In this document: one piece after another, positions 36,555-44,820 of the stretch
Layout of the letters: every line of letters starts with the position of its first letter
Position numbering within the stretch: position 1 is the first letter of the stretch
NCBI RefSeq assembly: GCF_030915405.1
Contig: NZ_CP133262.1
Location: 1,984,001-2,048,000, forward strand
DNA length: 64,000 bases
Direction of reading: 5' to 3'
Source: Neobacillus nitrireducens
GTDB lineage: Bacteria > Bacillota > Bacilli > Bacillales > Cytobacillaceae
Made by a program: the position numbers and the translations under genes
Notes under the pieces: generated by a model
What the model saw: the letters and a program-made list of their open reading frames with translations, nothing else
Told to the model about the DNA's origin: nothing
The model's database searches: none

Positions 36555-37733
36555 TTGATAAACAAGTTGTTTGCAGCCTTAGAAGGGTCTTATGAAGAGA
36601 TGGTTGATATCCGCCGCTTTATGCACCAACATCCGGAATTATCCTTTCAGGAATATAATACCGCCAAATTCATTCAGGCTTTTTATGAGAAACTCCAAAT
36701 TGAAGTAACAGGGAATGTTGGCGGGAATGGTGTGGTTGCAAAGGTTTATGGAAAAAAACCAGGTAAAACAGTAGCACTACGGGCCGATTTTGATGCACTG
36801 CCCATCCAGGATGAAAAGGACGTTCCGTACAAATCCTTAGTCCCCGGGGTGATGCATGCCTGTGGACATGATGGCCATACTGCCACTCTCCTCGTCCTTG
36901 CCAAAACTTTGAATGAACTAAAAGAGGAATTAGAAGGCACCTATGTATTTATCCATCAACATGCGGAAGAGTATGCACCAGGTGGCGCAATTTCCATGAT
37001 TGAGGATGGCTGTTTGGAAGATGTTGATGTTATTTTCGGCACTCATTTATGGGCAAGCGAACCGACGGGGACGATTCAATATCGAACCGGTCCAATAATG
37101 GCAGCAGCTGACCGTTTTGAAATTGATATTCAAGGCAAGGGCGGCCATGGAGCCCAGCCGCATAAAACGCTAGACGCAATCGTAACTGCATCCCAGATTG
37201 TCTTAAATCTACAGCAGATTGTCAGTCGGAGAGTAAATCCCGTTGATGCGGCCGTGGTCACGATCGGTTCTTTCACCGCACAAAATGCATTTAACGTTAT
37301 TGCAGACAAAGCAAAACTAATTGGCACGGTTCGTACATTTAATGAGACCGTCCAACAATTGATCGAAGTAGAGATGGAAAGAATAATTGCGGGCACATGC
37401 TCCATGTCAGGCAGTACTTATGACTTTAGATTTGTGCGGGGCTATCCGGCTGTGGTCAATTCGGAGAAAGAAACCGTGTTTTTAACTTCCTGTGCACAGA
37501 AAGTCGCAGAAGTGACCAACATTGAAGAAACCGAACTCCAAATGGGCGGTGAAGATTTTTCCTATTACTTACAAAACGTGCCAGGTACATTCTTCTTCAC
37601 AGGGGCAAAGCCGCTTGGTAACGACACGGGGTACCCACATCATCACCCTAAATTTGATATCGATGAAAAAGCAATGTTAATTGCAGCAAAAACATTAGGG
37701 GTGGCAGCTATTACCATCCATGGTAATGATTAA
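36555..37733 (+). CDS. yhaA: M20-family amidohydrolase YhaA
   Basis: A 392-residue metallo-aminoacylase/amidohydrolase of the M20D group (IAA-amino acid hydrolase or N-acyl-diaminopimelate deacetylase type). Metal-binding residues are visible in HACGHDGHT, HQHAEEYAPGG, GTHLW and the C-terminal HHHPKFDID. FRADFDALP stands before the first motif. The dimerisation insert runs from about residue 180 to 290. TTG 36555 is chosen because GGAGG is 7 bases upstream; the in-frame ATG 36537 precedes that SD. The substrate is uncertain. Confidence 0.88.
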   Translation: MINKLFAALEGSYEEMVDIRRFMHQHPELSFQEYNTAKFIQAFYEKLQIEVTGNVGGNGVVAKVYGKKPGKTVALRADFDALPIQDEKDVPYKSLVPGVMHACGHDGHTATLLVLAKTLNELKEELEGTYVFIHQHAEEYAPGGAISMIEDGCLEDVDVIFGTHLWASEPTGTIQYRTGPIMAAADRFEIDIQGKGGHGAQPHKTLDAIVTASQIVLNLQQIVSRRVNPVDAAVVTIGSFTAQNAFNVIADKAKLIGTVRTFNETVQQLIEVEMERIIAGTCSMSGSTYDFRFVRGYPAVVNSEKETVFLTSCAQKVAEVTNIEETELQMGGEDFSYYLQNVPGTFFFTGAKPLGNDTGYPHHHPKFDIDEKAMLIAAKTLGVAAITIHGND

Positions 37734-37734
37734 G

Positions 37735-37773
37735 AAAAAATCCCCTCGACTCAAATTGGGTCAGGGGATTTTT
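37735..37773. terminator. bidirectional terminator between yhaA and ecsC
   Basis: AAAAATCCCCT/AGGGGATTTTT stem with an inner partial extension, between convergent genes. Confidence 0.85.
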
Positions 37774-38476
37774 GCAGCAGTCTTAATCGATAGGCATTCA
37801 TAGCTGTTTCACCTAAATGCTTAAGGAGATTGTTATTGGCATAGGCACCAACAAAGGCACCAATACCCGGCACTAATTGGAGCATTTTAGCCAGGTCAAT
37901 ATAATCCCGATACTCCTGCTGAAACTTGCGCCAATCCATTTCCACTAGGACAGTCTTTCGAGTCTCCCAGTTTTCAATTTCAGCTAATGTACTTTTTCGA
38001 ATCTCCTCACTTGAAAATGCCAGCTGAAATACATGAAGAATAAACAATCTTTCTGCATATTCCTTTGTATTAAAACCATAGATAGAAGCTGCTTCAAAAA
38101 GAAATTTCATCTTTATGGAAAGCAGTAATGGAAAATCAGCCAGCCCAAGTAGAATTCCACCAGCTCCAGTCCCCGCCCCTTCAATCATCGCCGTCTTTTG
38201 AAAAGTAGCCATTTTTTTAACTGCCAATTCATCTTTTTCAGCAAGGGTTAACCCGTGTGCCTGATCCCTATTCGTTGTAATTTGCGAACCGAACAGCGTT
38301 GCTTTAACCATTGCTTTGATACTATCTGTCATTACTTCGTGAACCTTTTCAGGAATAAATTCATTTATTTTTCCTTGGGCTTTTTTCGATAATCGATTCA
38401 TCATTCCTGAGCGTCTCGTTAATTTCCGTTTCCACTCTTCGACTTCTTCATAAACCTTTAATTCATACTCGTTCAT
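37751..38476 (-). CDS. ecsC: EcsC family protein
   Basis: A 241-residue protein, basic and helical at the N-terminus, with the EcsC-family core (AMIEGAGTGAGGILLGLADFPLLLSIKMKF in part, and LVPGIGAFVGAYANN). It has two weakly hydrophobic stretches that may touch the membrane. It follows ecsB; the family function is unknown, and in B. subtilis ecsC does not show the ecsA secretion phenotype. The terminator of ecsB lies between, so it may have its own promoter. Confidence 0.9.
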   Translation of the reverse strand: MNEYELKVYEEVEEWKRKLTRRSGMMNRLSKKAQGKINEFIPEKVHEVMTDSIKAMVKATLFGSQITTNRDQAHGLTLAEKDELAVKKMATFQKTAMIEGAGTGAGGILLGLADFPLLLSIKMKFLFEAASIYGFNTKEYAERLFILHVFQLAFSSEEIRKSTLAEIENWETRKTVLVEMDWRKFQQEYRDYIDLAKMLQLVPGIGAFVGAYANNNLLKHLGETAMNAYRLRLLQKSPDPI

Positions 38477-38535
38477 TGGTCACCCCTCCACTATAATATT
38501 ATGCATTCATACGAAGTTCTCCGCTCAATAGTTTC

Positions 38536-38566
38536 AAAAAAATCCCCTTAAATTTTCAAGGGGATC
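38536..38566 (-). terminator. terminator of ecsAB
   Basis: ATCCCCTT/AAGGGGAT with a 7-base loop and seven T residues on the minus strand. Confidence 0.85.
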
Positions 38567-38570
38567 TGGA

Positions 38571-39782
38571 TTATACTTTCAATCGATTTTTAGCGTAAAA
38601 ATAAACAAAAACATAGCTAAACACAATTCCTGTAATTATGGATAGCAACGAGATGAACAATTCGCCCTTCACTACTATAAATAAAGAAAAAATGACTGTT
38701 TGAATCGCTAAAATGGTCATTAATAAAGAGTTGAATGCTATTTTTTTATATTTTTGTTCAACAGGATATAAGTCTACCCACAATTTGTTTTGATGATGAT
38801 TCCACAGTGGAAGAAGCTGAAAACCTGTTAAATATAAGAATAAAATCCCAAGTAATATTTGACCTACACCAAAAGAGATAAAATAAATTGCAAGAACACC
38901 AATTACTGTTAAACGTATAAAAAGTCCAAGATAATCCGATGACCTTAAAAATGCTCTCGAAAACAAATATAAATAGGTCTTATCTCTGGAAAAAGCCATT
39001 CGATTAATAAATAGATCTAACCATTTTCTTCTTTTAACTGTATCCCTTAATTGAGGCACATCGGTAAACATATTCGCAAGCCGATAAAAGGATGCCATTC
39101 TTTTCTCTTCCTGGCTAATTAATAAATCCCATTTAAGGCCCATTTTCTTAGTTTGAGCAGAAAAGTAAAAGTAATACAAAGCGCAAACGATCACAATGAA
39201 CAACAGGATAAAAATATCGGCTTGTTTAAATAGCAAATAAGTAAATATCGCATTAATTAAATAACGAACGACAATGTCCCATCTATGGATAGAAGCTTGG
39301 ACAAAAAAATCGATCCGCCAACTCGTTGTTAAATTCCAGGCCTTTAAGACTAACAGGATCACTAAAAAAGGGAAAAATGATTGGAAGCCATTACTGCTTA
39401 TCTTGGCATACATGGGCATTAATACAGCCAATACCATTAGAAGCAGGTAACCTTGAAAAACAAGGCTCGCCCCTCCTGAACGAAGGAAATACCCTCTCAA
39501 TTTATCCTCAAGCGGGAGTATAAACACCTGATCCGCTTCTAGCAGGAAATTAGATACAGGACTATATGTTAACAAGGATCCAATCAGAATAGCGATAATT
39601 AATTCTGCAGGAAAACCTTCAGAAAGGGATTCAATCCACTTTTGATAATAAAATGAAGCCGTTCCAATTAAAAATAATAAAACAACAACCAGATGCCCAT
39701 TGAAAATATAGCGTAAATACCTTCCTAAGTCCTTCATTCGACCGCTTGCTCGGTCCTTCCAAAGCTTTTTTTCATCAAACAT
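38571..39782 (-). CDS. ecsB: ABC transporter permease EcsB
   Basis: A 403-residue membrane protein with about ten helices, the permease of the EcsAB exporter. In B. subtilis this transporter influences competence, secretion (including PrsA-assisted exoenzyme output) and regulated intramembrane proteolysis. It begins MFDEKKLWKDRASGRMKDLG, the usual EcsB cytosolic start. It overlaps ecsA by 8 bases, so the two are coupled. Confidence 0.93.
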   Translation of the reverse strand: MFDEKKLWKDRASGRMKDLGRYLRYIFNGHLVVVLLFLIGTASFYYQKWIESLSEGFPAELIIAILIGSLLTYSPVSNFLLEADQVFILPLEDKLRGYFLRSGGASLVFQGYLLLMVLAVLMPMYAKISSNGFQSFFPFLVILLVLKAWNLTTSWRIDFFVQASIHRWDIVVRYLINAIFTYLLFKQADIFILLFIVIVCALYYFYFSAQTKKMGLKWDLLISQEEKRMASFYRLANMFTDVPQLRDTVKRRKWLDLFINRMAFSRDKTYLYLFSRAFLRSSDYLGLFIRLTVIGVLAIYFISFGVGQILLGILFLYLTGFQLLPLWNHHQNKLWVDLYPVEQKYKKIAFNSLLMTILAIQTVIFSLFIVVKGELFISLLSIITGIVFSYVFVYFYAKNRLKV

Positions 39783-40515
39783 AATTTTCTTCCTTTGTTA
39801 ATTGAATATACAAATCATCTAAAGAAGCCCCTGGCATTGAGAATTGCTCTCTCAACTCTTCTAGGGTCCCTTTTGCACGGATTTTACCTTCATGCAGAAT
39901 CACAAATCGATCACAATATCTTTCGGCTGTGGCCAAAATATGTGTGGACATTAAAATGCCTGCACCGTTATCTTTCATTTTTTTCATTAAATCGAGCAGG
40001 GATTGGATTCCTAGCGGATCAAGTCCAACAAATGGTTCATCAACAATATACAGTGACGGCTGAATTAAAAACGCACACATAATCATTACCTTTTGTTTCA
40101 TGCCTTTTGAAAAATGGGCTGGAAACCACTTTAACCGCTTTTCCATTCGAAATTCTGTCAGTAGTGAAGTTATACGCTCTTTATAGGTGGCCTCATCAAG
40201 ACCATACGCCATTGCTGTTAGTTTCAAATGCTCCTCAAGAGTCAATTCTTCATATAAAACAGGTGTTTCAGGAATAAAGGTAAACAATTTACGATATGCC
40301 TCTTTATTTTCTGTGAAAGTATGACCATTTATTTTTACTGAACCTTTGTGCGGTTCCATTAATCCAATAATATGTTTTATGGTTGTACTCTTTCCCGCTC
40401 CATTTAAACCAATAAGTCCGACCAATTCTCGTTCCTTTACTTCAAAGGAAACATCTTTTAAAACAGGGTTCCTTGTATATCCTCCGACGAGATTTTCAAT
40501 CATTAATAAAGACAT
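39775..40515 (-). CDS. ecsA: ABC transporter ATP-binding protein EcsA
   Basis: A 246-residue ATPase. Walker A GLNGAGKSTT, signature SKGMKQKVMIM (in place of LSGGQ), Walker B LYIVDEPFVGLDP and the STHILATAERYC switch are visible. It matches B. subtilis EcsA (247 residues) closely. ATG 40515 follows AAGGAAGGA by 8 bases; the in-frame TTG at 40521 is too close to it. It is divergent from hit. Confidence 0.95.
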   Translation of the reverse strand: MSLLMIENLVGGYTRNPVLKDVSFEVKERELVGLIGLNGAGKSTTIKHIIGLMEPHKGSVKINGHTFTENKEAYRKLFTFIPETPVLYEELTLEEHLKLTAMAYGLDEATYKERITSLLTEFRMEKRLKWFPAHFSKGMKQKVMIMCAFLIQPSLYIVDEPFVGLDPLGIQSLLDLMKKMKDNGAGILMSTHILATAERYCDRFVILHEGKIRAKGTLEELREQFSMPGASLDDLYIQLTKEENYV

Positions 40516-40590
40516 TTGCAACGTCCTTCCTTAACAGGATTATCTTTTTTTCTGATAAGATAGTATAAGTTTTTGAACTTAGTTTACATT

Positions 40591-40738
40591 CTAGCTCCAG
40601 CGCCCTAACGGCTAGTGTCCTTCGCTCTCCGCCCTACGATAAGTCAACATCGAATCGCTAACGCTCTTCGTGTTTCCTTTATCTCAGTTGGAGCGCTCCA
40701 GGCCATACGCCGCTGAACAGGGCGCTTGCGCTTTCTAT
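40591..40738. repeat. dispersed Bacillales intergenic repeat (CTAGCTCCAGCGCC type)
   Basis: Begins CTAGCTCCAGCGCCCTA, contains TAAGTCAACATCGAA and CAGTTGGAGCGCTCCAG, and ends CAGGGCGCTTGCGCTTTC. I recall this element as a common non-coding repeat in Bacillus and Geobacillus genomes. It has no open reading frame. GC content is clearly above its surroundings, a sign of mobile origin or selection for RNA structure. Confidence 0.75.
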
Positions 40739-40859
40739 TTTATCAAATTGTCTTTGATAAAAATAGTTTTCAAATTTTTATCATTTTTTTTGTATATTTC
40801 TTTTCACATCGGACATCATAATATTCGAAGGGGAAATAACTTACTTCGATGAAGAAATT

Positions 40860-41246
40860 CATCAAAACTTGAGATGAGGTGTCTGTCAAAGACAATTTAC
40901 ATTTCAAACAAGTGAGCTTCCAATTCGTTTCAGATAAGGGGATGGTTGTTTTGTACAGCGTGCACAGTAACCATTTTGAGTTCTAGTACACCAAGTCATT
41001 GTTTATCTTAAAAAAATAAACATTAAATGAGGTGTTTACCGCAGATCGCTACCTGTTTTTATAAGTTGGTAAAACATATAAAAACAACATAGGGGATGGT
41101 CAGCTTGAACAATGATGTCTCTTTATAAAAACACTCTATGAAAAATGAGGTGTTTATCAAAGAACACTCCTAATGAACGTTCCAATTGAAGCAATCCCCT
41201 TCGAGAGGGCAGGATCCCATGCGGATCCTGTCTTTTTCTTTTTTTA
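40860..41246 (+). ncRNA. candidate structured non-coding RNA locus upstream of hit, with internal tandem repeats
   Basis: No credible reading frame exists in this gap, yet it ends with a strong intrinsic terminator before hit. The word ATGAGGTGT with (C/T)T occurs three times (from 40874, 41027 and 41145). GGGGATGGT occurs at 40938 and 41092, 64-65 bases after the first two copies, so a module repeats. Short hairpins follow copies 1 and 3 (TGTCT/AGACA and GTGTT/AACAC), and ATCCCCT near 41194 could pair with AGGGGAT. I infer a plus-strand small RNA or several small RNAs; identity with a known family is not recognised. Confidence 0.45.
41208..41246 (+). terminator. strong terminator ending the non-coding locus before hit
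   Basis: GGCAGGATCC/GGATCCTGTC stem with a 5-base loop and a T-rich tail, upstream of the hit start and not downstream of any gene. Confidence 0.8.
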
Positions 41247-41295
41247 GATTTCATGGTAAAATAATACAAACTATTTAGAAGGGATCGTGTATCGA

Positions 41296-41715
41296 ATGAG
41301 CGATTGTATTTTTTGTAAAATTGTTAATGGAGAAATTCCATCTGCAAAAGTTTTTGAGAATGAGCATGTATTAGCCTTTTTAGATATTACACAGGTGACA
41401 AAGGGACATACTTTGGTTATTCCAAAAGTACATAAAGAAAACTTATATGAATTAACGCCGGAAATGGCCAGAAACCTTTTTGAAGTAGTCCCTGCCATTG
41501 CAAACGCCTTAAAACAAGAATTTGATCCAATTGGATTAAACACCATTAATAATAATGGTGAACAAGCAGGCCAATCTGTCTTTCATTTTCACATGCATTT
41601 AATTCCTCGTTATGGAAAAGGCGACGGATTCGGAGCCGTATGGAAAAGTAATCAACATGAGTATACTTTTGACATGTTAGAGGAAATGGCTGCAAATATT
41701 AATAAACAAGTATAA
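41296..41715 (+). CDS. hit: HIT-family nucleotide-binding protein
   Basis: A 139-residue HINT-type hydrolase. The catalytic triad is HFHMHLIPR, preceded by SVF; CIFCKIVNGEIPS starts the domain. Members cleave nucleoside phosphoramidates; the natural substrate is unclear. ATG 41296 gives the family length; the in-frame GTG 41287 is nearly on the SD GAAGGGA. It is divergent from ecsA, as in B. subtilis. Confidence 0.94.
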   Translation: MSDCIFCKIVNGEIPSAKVFENEHVLAFLDITQVTKGHTLVIPKVHKENLYELTPEMARNLFEVVPAIANALKQEFDPIGLNTINNNGEQAGQSVFHFHMHLIPRYGKGDGFGAVWKSNQHEYTFDMLEEMAANINKQV

Positions 41716-41818
41716 AAAATATTTTTATAATTATCAGAAAACTATATCTTTATTATTATTATATTAATATGGTATAATGAATACAGGTTTTTCGCTGCAG
41801 GCAACTAGCGCACTGCAG

Positions 41819-41856
41819 GAGAAACAAATAGATTAGTATAGCAGAGGAGAGATGAG
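41819..41856 (+). promoter_or_regulatory. TRAP-binding site overlapping the trpP ribosome-binding site
   Basis: GAG/TAG triplets lie at 41819, 41829, 41834, 41839, 41844, 41849 and 41854, all in one 5-base register with 2-base spacers (one register position, 41824, is empty). The last three cover the SD. TRAP with tryptophan binds such (G/U)AG arrays and would block trpP translation, as known for B. subtilis trpP. Confidence 0.88.
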
Positions 41857-41858
41857 AA

Positions 41859-42392
41859 ATGAATACGAAGAACATTGTAATTTTAGCACTATTGGCGGGG
41901 ATTGGGGTGGTCTTGCATACGGTAATGCCAAGTTTTCTTGGAATAAAACCTGACATGATGCTGGCTATGATGTTTTTAGGAATAATTCTTATTCCTGAGA
42001 TCAAGAGTGTCTTGCTCTTGGCAGTTGTGACTGGAGTACTATCAGCATTAACAACAACTTTCCCAATGGGTCAAATCCCCAATATCATTGATAAACCTAT
42101 CACTGCATTAGTCTTTTTCGGTTTATTTTTAGCTTTAAAAAAGTATCGAAATTCTGTTGTAAGTGTTGGAATATTAACTGCTGTTGGAACACTGATTTCA
42201 GGGACCATCTTTTTGGGAGCAGCTAATTTTTTAGTGGGCCTACCCGGTAACACTCCTTTCACAGCATTATTCGTAGTTGGTGTTCTACCAGCTGCAGCAC
42301 TCAATACCGTAACAATGGTTATTCTGTATCCAATTGCTCAATCAATTGTTAAGCGAACTAAATTAACATCCCCTTCCGTCATTCAAAAATAA
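41859..42392 (+). CDS. trpP: tryptophan transporter TrpP
   Basis: A 177-residue membrane protein with about five or six helices, homologous to B. subtilis TrpP (YhaG, 172 residues). It is a small ECF-S-like or stand-alone tryptophan importer. IKPDMMLAMMFLGIIL and FPMGQIPNIIDKP are conserved. A TATAAT box at 41773-41778 may be its -10 element. TRAP-mediated translational control is indicated by the triplet array that runs up to the start codon. A CTGCAG-based stem lies just 5' of the array. Confidence 0.92.
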   Translation: MNTKNIVILALLAGIGVVLHTVMPSFLGIKPDMMLAMMFLGIILIPEIKSVLLLAVVTGVLSALTTTFPMGQIPNIIDKPITALVFFGLFLALKKYRNSVVSVGILTAVGTLISGTIFLGAANFLVGLPGNTPFTALFVVGVLPAAALNTVTMVILYPIAQSIVKRTKLTSPSVIQK

Positions 42393-42407
42393 TGCACGGG
42401 ATCCTTA

Positions 42408-42442
42408 TTAAGAAAAGAACCCCCGATGGGTTCTTTTCTTAA
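42408..42442. terminator. terminator between trpP and the small membrane gene
   Basis: Perfect 15-base arms TTAAGAAAAGAACCC and complement, 5-base loop, between convergent genes. Confidence 0.85.
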
Positions 42443-42449
42443 TATAACT

Positions 42450-42641
42450 CTATAAAAAATAAGTAATCATTATGGCAATTAGCATGAAGATCCCACCGCA
42501 TCCAGCTAGTGCAACAAATCTTTTCTTTAAAATATGTTTAGGTGGATATACTCCAGATCTTGTTAATATCAAAAAAACCTTAATTGCACTCAATAAAAGG
42601 ATTGTACTAAAGATAAAAAAAATGAGAGCTGTCATCTTCAT
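42450..42641 (-). CDS. small two-helix membrane protein, unknown
   Basis: A 63-residue protein starting MKMTALIFFIF with two hydrophobic segments (about residues 3-23 and 43-62) separated by a basic stretch (PPKHILKKR). No family is recognised. AGGGGG lies about 9 bases before ATG 42641; ATG 42635 is an alternative. It stands where B. subtilis has yhaH between trpP and scoC, but it does not look like YhaH (a YtxH-type protein). Confidence 0.55.
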   Translation of the reverse strand: MKMTALIFFIFSTILLLSAIKVFLILTRSGVYPPKHILKKRFVALAGCGGIFMLIAIMITYFL

Positions 42642-42963
42642 TCTTCTTGTCCCCCTATTTAATCTCAAAAAAGCGACTAATTGTTGTAACTATTTATATG
42701 TTTACCCGTCCATTCCTATGAACAAGGGCTGACAGATTAATGAGAGGGATTATTGACTGACTAATTAGTAAACGATTTATAAGTTAAATATTCTAAAATT
42801 TCCTATTATTCAATGGATGCATTTCAGGTAAAAAACAAAGAAATTTAAAATTCAATAGATTATTATTCTAATTTTTAAAAATTTTGTGAATTTATATCTT
42901 TATTAATTTTTACTTTATTGGCATAATGAAAATACAGAAATAAAAAAGTAGGTGAAAATGGGG
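42642..42963. other. intergenic region before scoC, nothing clear
   Basis: AT-rich, with no gene, strong hairpin or repeat that I can support. It presumably holds the promoters of scoC and the small membrane gene. Confidence 0.5.
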
Positions 42964-43539
42964 ATGACCGAGAAACAATTTACAATGAAGGAAGCGATGA
43001 TTTTTACTCAGAGAGTTGCACAATTAAGTAAAGCCTTGTGGAAAGCAATTGAGAAAGACTGGCAGCAATGGATAAAACCTTTTGATTTAAATATTAATGA
43101 ACATCATATTCTATGGATTGCCTACCATTTAAACGGTGCCTCCATCTCGGATGTGGCGAAGTTCGGCGTCATGCATGTTTCAACGGCATTTAATTTTTCG
43201 AAAAAGTTAGAAGAGCGAGGATTACTTCAGTTTTCAAAAAAGGAAAATGACAAACGCAATACTTATATTCAGCTTACTGATGCAGGAGAAGAGATATTGC
43301 TTCAATTAATGGAAACCTATGAGCCCAAAGGTAATGCTGTATTTTCTGGAGCTTTGCCGCTTCGTGAATTATACGGGAAGTTTCCTGAAATTGTTGAAAT
43401 GATGGCAATTGTCCGTAATATTTATGGAGAAGATTTCATGGAAATCTTTGAACGTTCTTTTCATAATATTGAAAGTAAGTTCATTGAAGAAGATGGAAAA
43501 CTAAAAAAATCGAAAAATATTGAACAAGAACTCGTTTAA
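42964..43539 (+). CDS. scoC: MarR-family transition-state regulator ScoC (Hpr)
   Basis: A 191-residue winged-helix regulator that represses protease, sporulation and motility genes before sporulation. The segments [40 protein letters not shown] and [20 protein letters not shown] are nearly identical to B. subtilis Hpr. The wing is [14 protein letters not shown]. The best start is ATG 42964, 8 bases after AGGTGA; ATG 42958 and GTG 42952 are too close to the SD. It lies between trpP and yhaI. Confidence 0.94.
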   Translation: MTEKQFTMKEAMIFTQRVAQLSKALWKAIEKDWQQWIKPFDLNINEHHILWIAYHLNGASISDVAKFGVMHVSTAFNFSKKLEERGLLQFSKKENDKRNTYIQLTDAGEEILLQLMETYEPKGNAVFSGALPLRELYGKFPEIVEMMAIVRNIYGEDFMEIFERSFHNIESKFIEEDGKLKKSKNIEQELV

Positions 43540-43546
43540 AACTGGA

Positions 43547-43882
43547 CTATAAGTACTTTTCCAACTCTTGAAAAAGGGGCATATAAAGCTTCTGCTTTAA
43601 ACAAGCATTTATTATTGCTCTCATATTAAGATTGGAAGGTAAAGAGACAGATAATTCATGAAAAAGCGGCTGGAAGTATACATATCCCTCCGCTTTTTGT
43701 TCTTCCAATTTTATGCTCATTTTGTTACATAAAGAATAAAACAGCTTTACTTCCTGTTCGGATATCCCATTTTCAATAATAAGTTTATATAAATCAAGCG
43801 TTGAATCATTGAGCAACTTTAGCAACAGTTTTTGGTGATATTCAAGGATTTTAATTCTTTCTAGTAATTCTTGTTCATTCAT
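43547..43882 (-). CDS. yhaI: YhaI family protein (DUF1878)
   Basis: A 111-residue soluble, all-helical protein starting MNEQELLERIKILEYHQKLL. It matches the size (113) and position of B. subtilis YhaI, convergent with scoC with only 7 bases between stops. Structure suggests a helical dimer. Function unknown. Confidence 0.88.
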   Translation of the reverse strand: MNEQELLERIKILEYHQKLLLKLLNDSTLDLYKLIIENGISEQEVKLFYSLCNKMSIKLEEQKAEGYVYFQPLFHELSVSLPSNLNMRAIINACLKQKLYMPLFQELEKYL

Positions 43883-44124
43883 CCAATCGCCCTCTTTTCA
43901 TTATTTTATATGGTATATGTATATTATTAACCTTTTAAAACATTGGGTAAACTATTTTAATCCCTAGAAGGGGAATTTTTTTATGCTTTTTTCCCTTTAG
44001 AATTTAATTGGTTCATGCGGTTCCCTTAAGAGCCTAACATTCTTCCATTCTTTTTGACTATCTTTTTTTTATAATATTTGATAATGTATTAAACATAACA
44101 CGAACATCAGGGAGGGAATCATTG

Positions 44125-44304
44125 ATGATCTCCATTTTTATTGTCTTAGCAATTTTCATCTTGTTTTATGTAAATAAAATGACCAATTCACTTTGTATCC
44201 AAAAAGAAATTCCTGAAGAAAACCAACATAAGGTGTTTCGTACTATAAATATCCTAATTACGATTCTTCTGATATCTTCATATTTGGAAATTTTATATAC
44301 ATGA
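44125..44304 (+). CDS. small two-helix membrane protein, unknown
   Basis: A 59-residue protein (MISIFIVLAIFILFYVNK...) with hydrophobic segments at about 2-17 and 42-57 and a polar middle (KEIPEENQHKVF). GGGAGGG lies about 9 bases before the start, which supports translation. No family is recognised; no partner is evident. Confidence 0.55.
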   Translation: MISIFIVLAIFILFYVNKMTNSLCIQKEIPEENQHKVFRTINILITILLISSYLEILYT

Positions 44305-44355
44305 ACCAAGGGGAATACTACGCAAACGATGGCATTTGTATTAATAAAAAAATAG

Positions 44356-44383
44356 AAGCGATGAGATTTTCTCATCGCTTTTA
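44356..44383. terminator. terminator after the YjcZ-type genes
   Basis: AAGCGATGAGA/TCTCATCGCTT stem with a 3-base loop and T-rich flanks; serves the minus-strand small genes and perhaps the plus-strand membrane gene. Confidence 0.8.
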
Positions 44384-44397
44384 GTTTGCGATTTTTA

Positions 44398-44490
44398 TTA
44401 ATAAACCCAAGAAGCTCCGATGATTATTAATAAAATAAATAGGACAACCACTAACGCAAAGCCTCCGCCGTAACCTGCTCCACCAGACAT
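44398..44490 (-). CDS. YjcZ/SscA-type sporulation small protein
   Basis: A 30-residue protein read directly from the sequence: a Gly/Tyr-rich start MSGGAGYGGGFALVV, one hydrophobic helix and the end IGASWVY. This is the YjcZ family pattern, to which B. subtilis SscA, a coat-assembly peptide encoded near prsA, belongs. The SD GGGAGGGG is strong. It is the intact copy of a tandem pair; its upstream partner is frameshifted. Confidence 0.88.
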   Translation of the reverse strand: MSGGAGYGGGFALVVVLFILLIIIGASWVY

Positions 44491-44524
44491 ATATTCCCCT
44501 CCCTTCATAAAGTACTATTTGGCC

Positions 44525-44612
44525 TTAATAAATCCAAGAAGCTCCCACAATAATTAATAGTATGAAAAGTACTACAATTAGAGCAAAGCCCGCTCCATAT
44601 CCATGGCTCATC
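44525..44612 (-). pseudogene. second YjcZ/SscA-type gene, frameshifted by one extra base
   Basis: It has an excellent SD (AAAAGGAGGT) and starts MSHGYGAGFAL, parallel to the downstream copy, but one extra base near 44579-44582 shifts the frame. The conserved remainder (VVLFILLIIVGASWIY, stop) is intact in another frame. A functional 28-residue product would need the base removed. True mutation and sequencing or assembly error are both possible. Confidence 0.75.
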
Positions 44613-44820
44613 GTAATACCTCCTTTTCCATTTACTACGATATACTATTCAAACTGAATTCATTTCGTTTAGGCACTTCCCAATTTTTTTTGGATTGTTT
44701 TACGTTCACTTTTTTGAAATATTTAAAAAAAATAATCATAGTATTATTTTTGCAGGAGTTCCCATTTATGTTATAGTAGAGTTTGTGGACAAGAAATTAC
44801 GGTTTAGGAGAGATTTCATC

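Noticed and set aside
43961..43985. Short hairpin TCCC/GGGA followed by T residues upstream of yhaI
   Set aside because: The stem is only about four pairs and no associated transcript can be argued.
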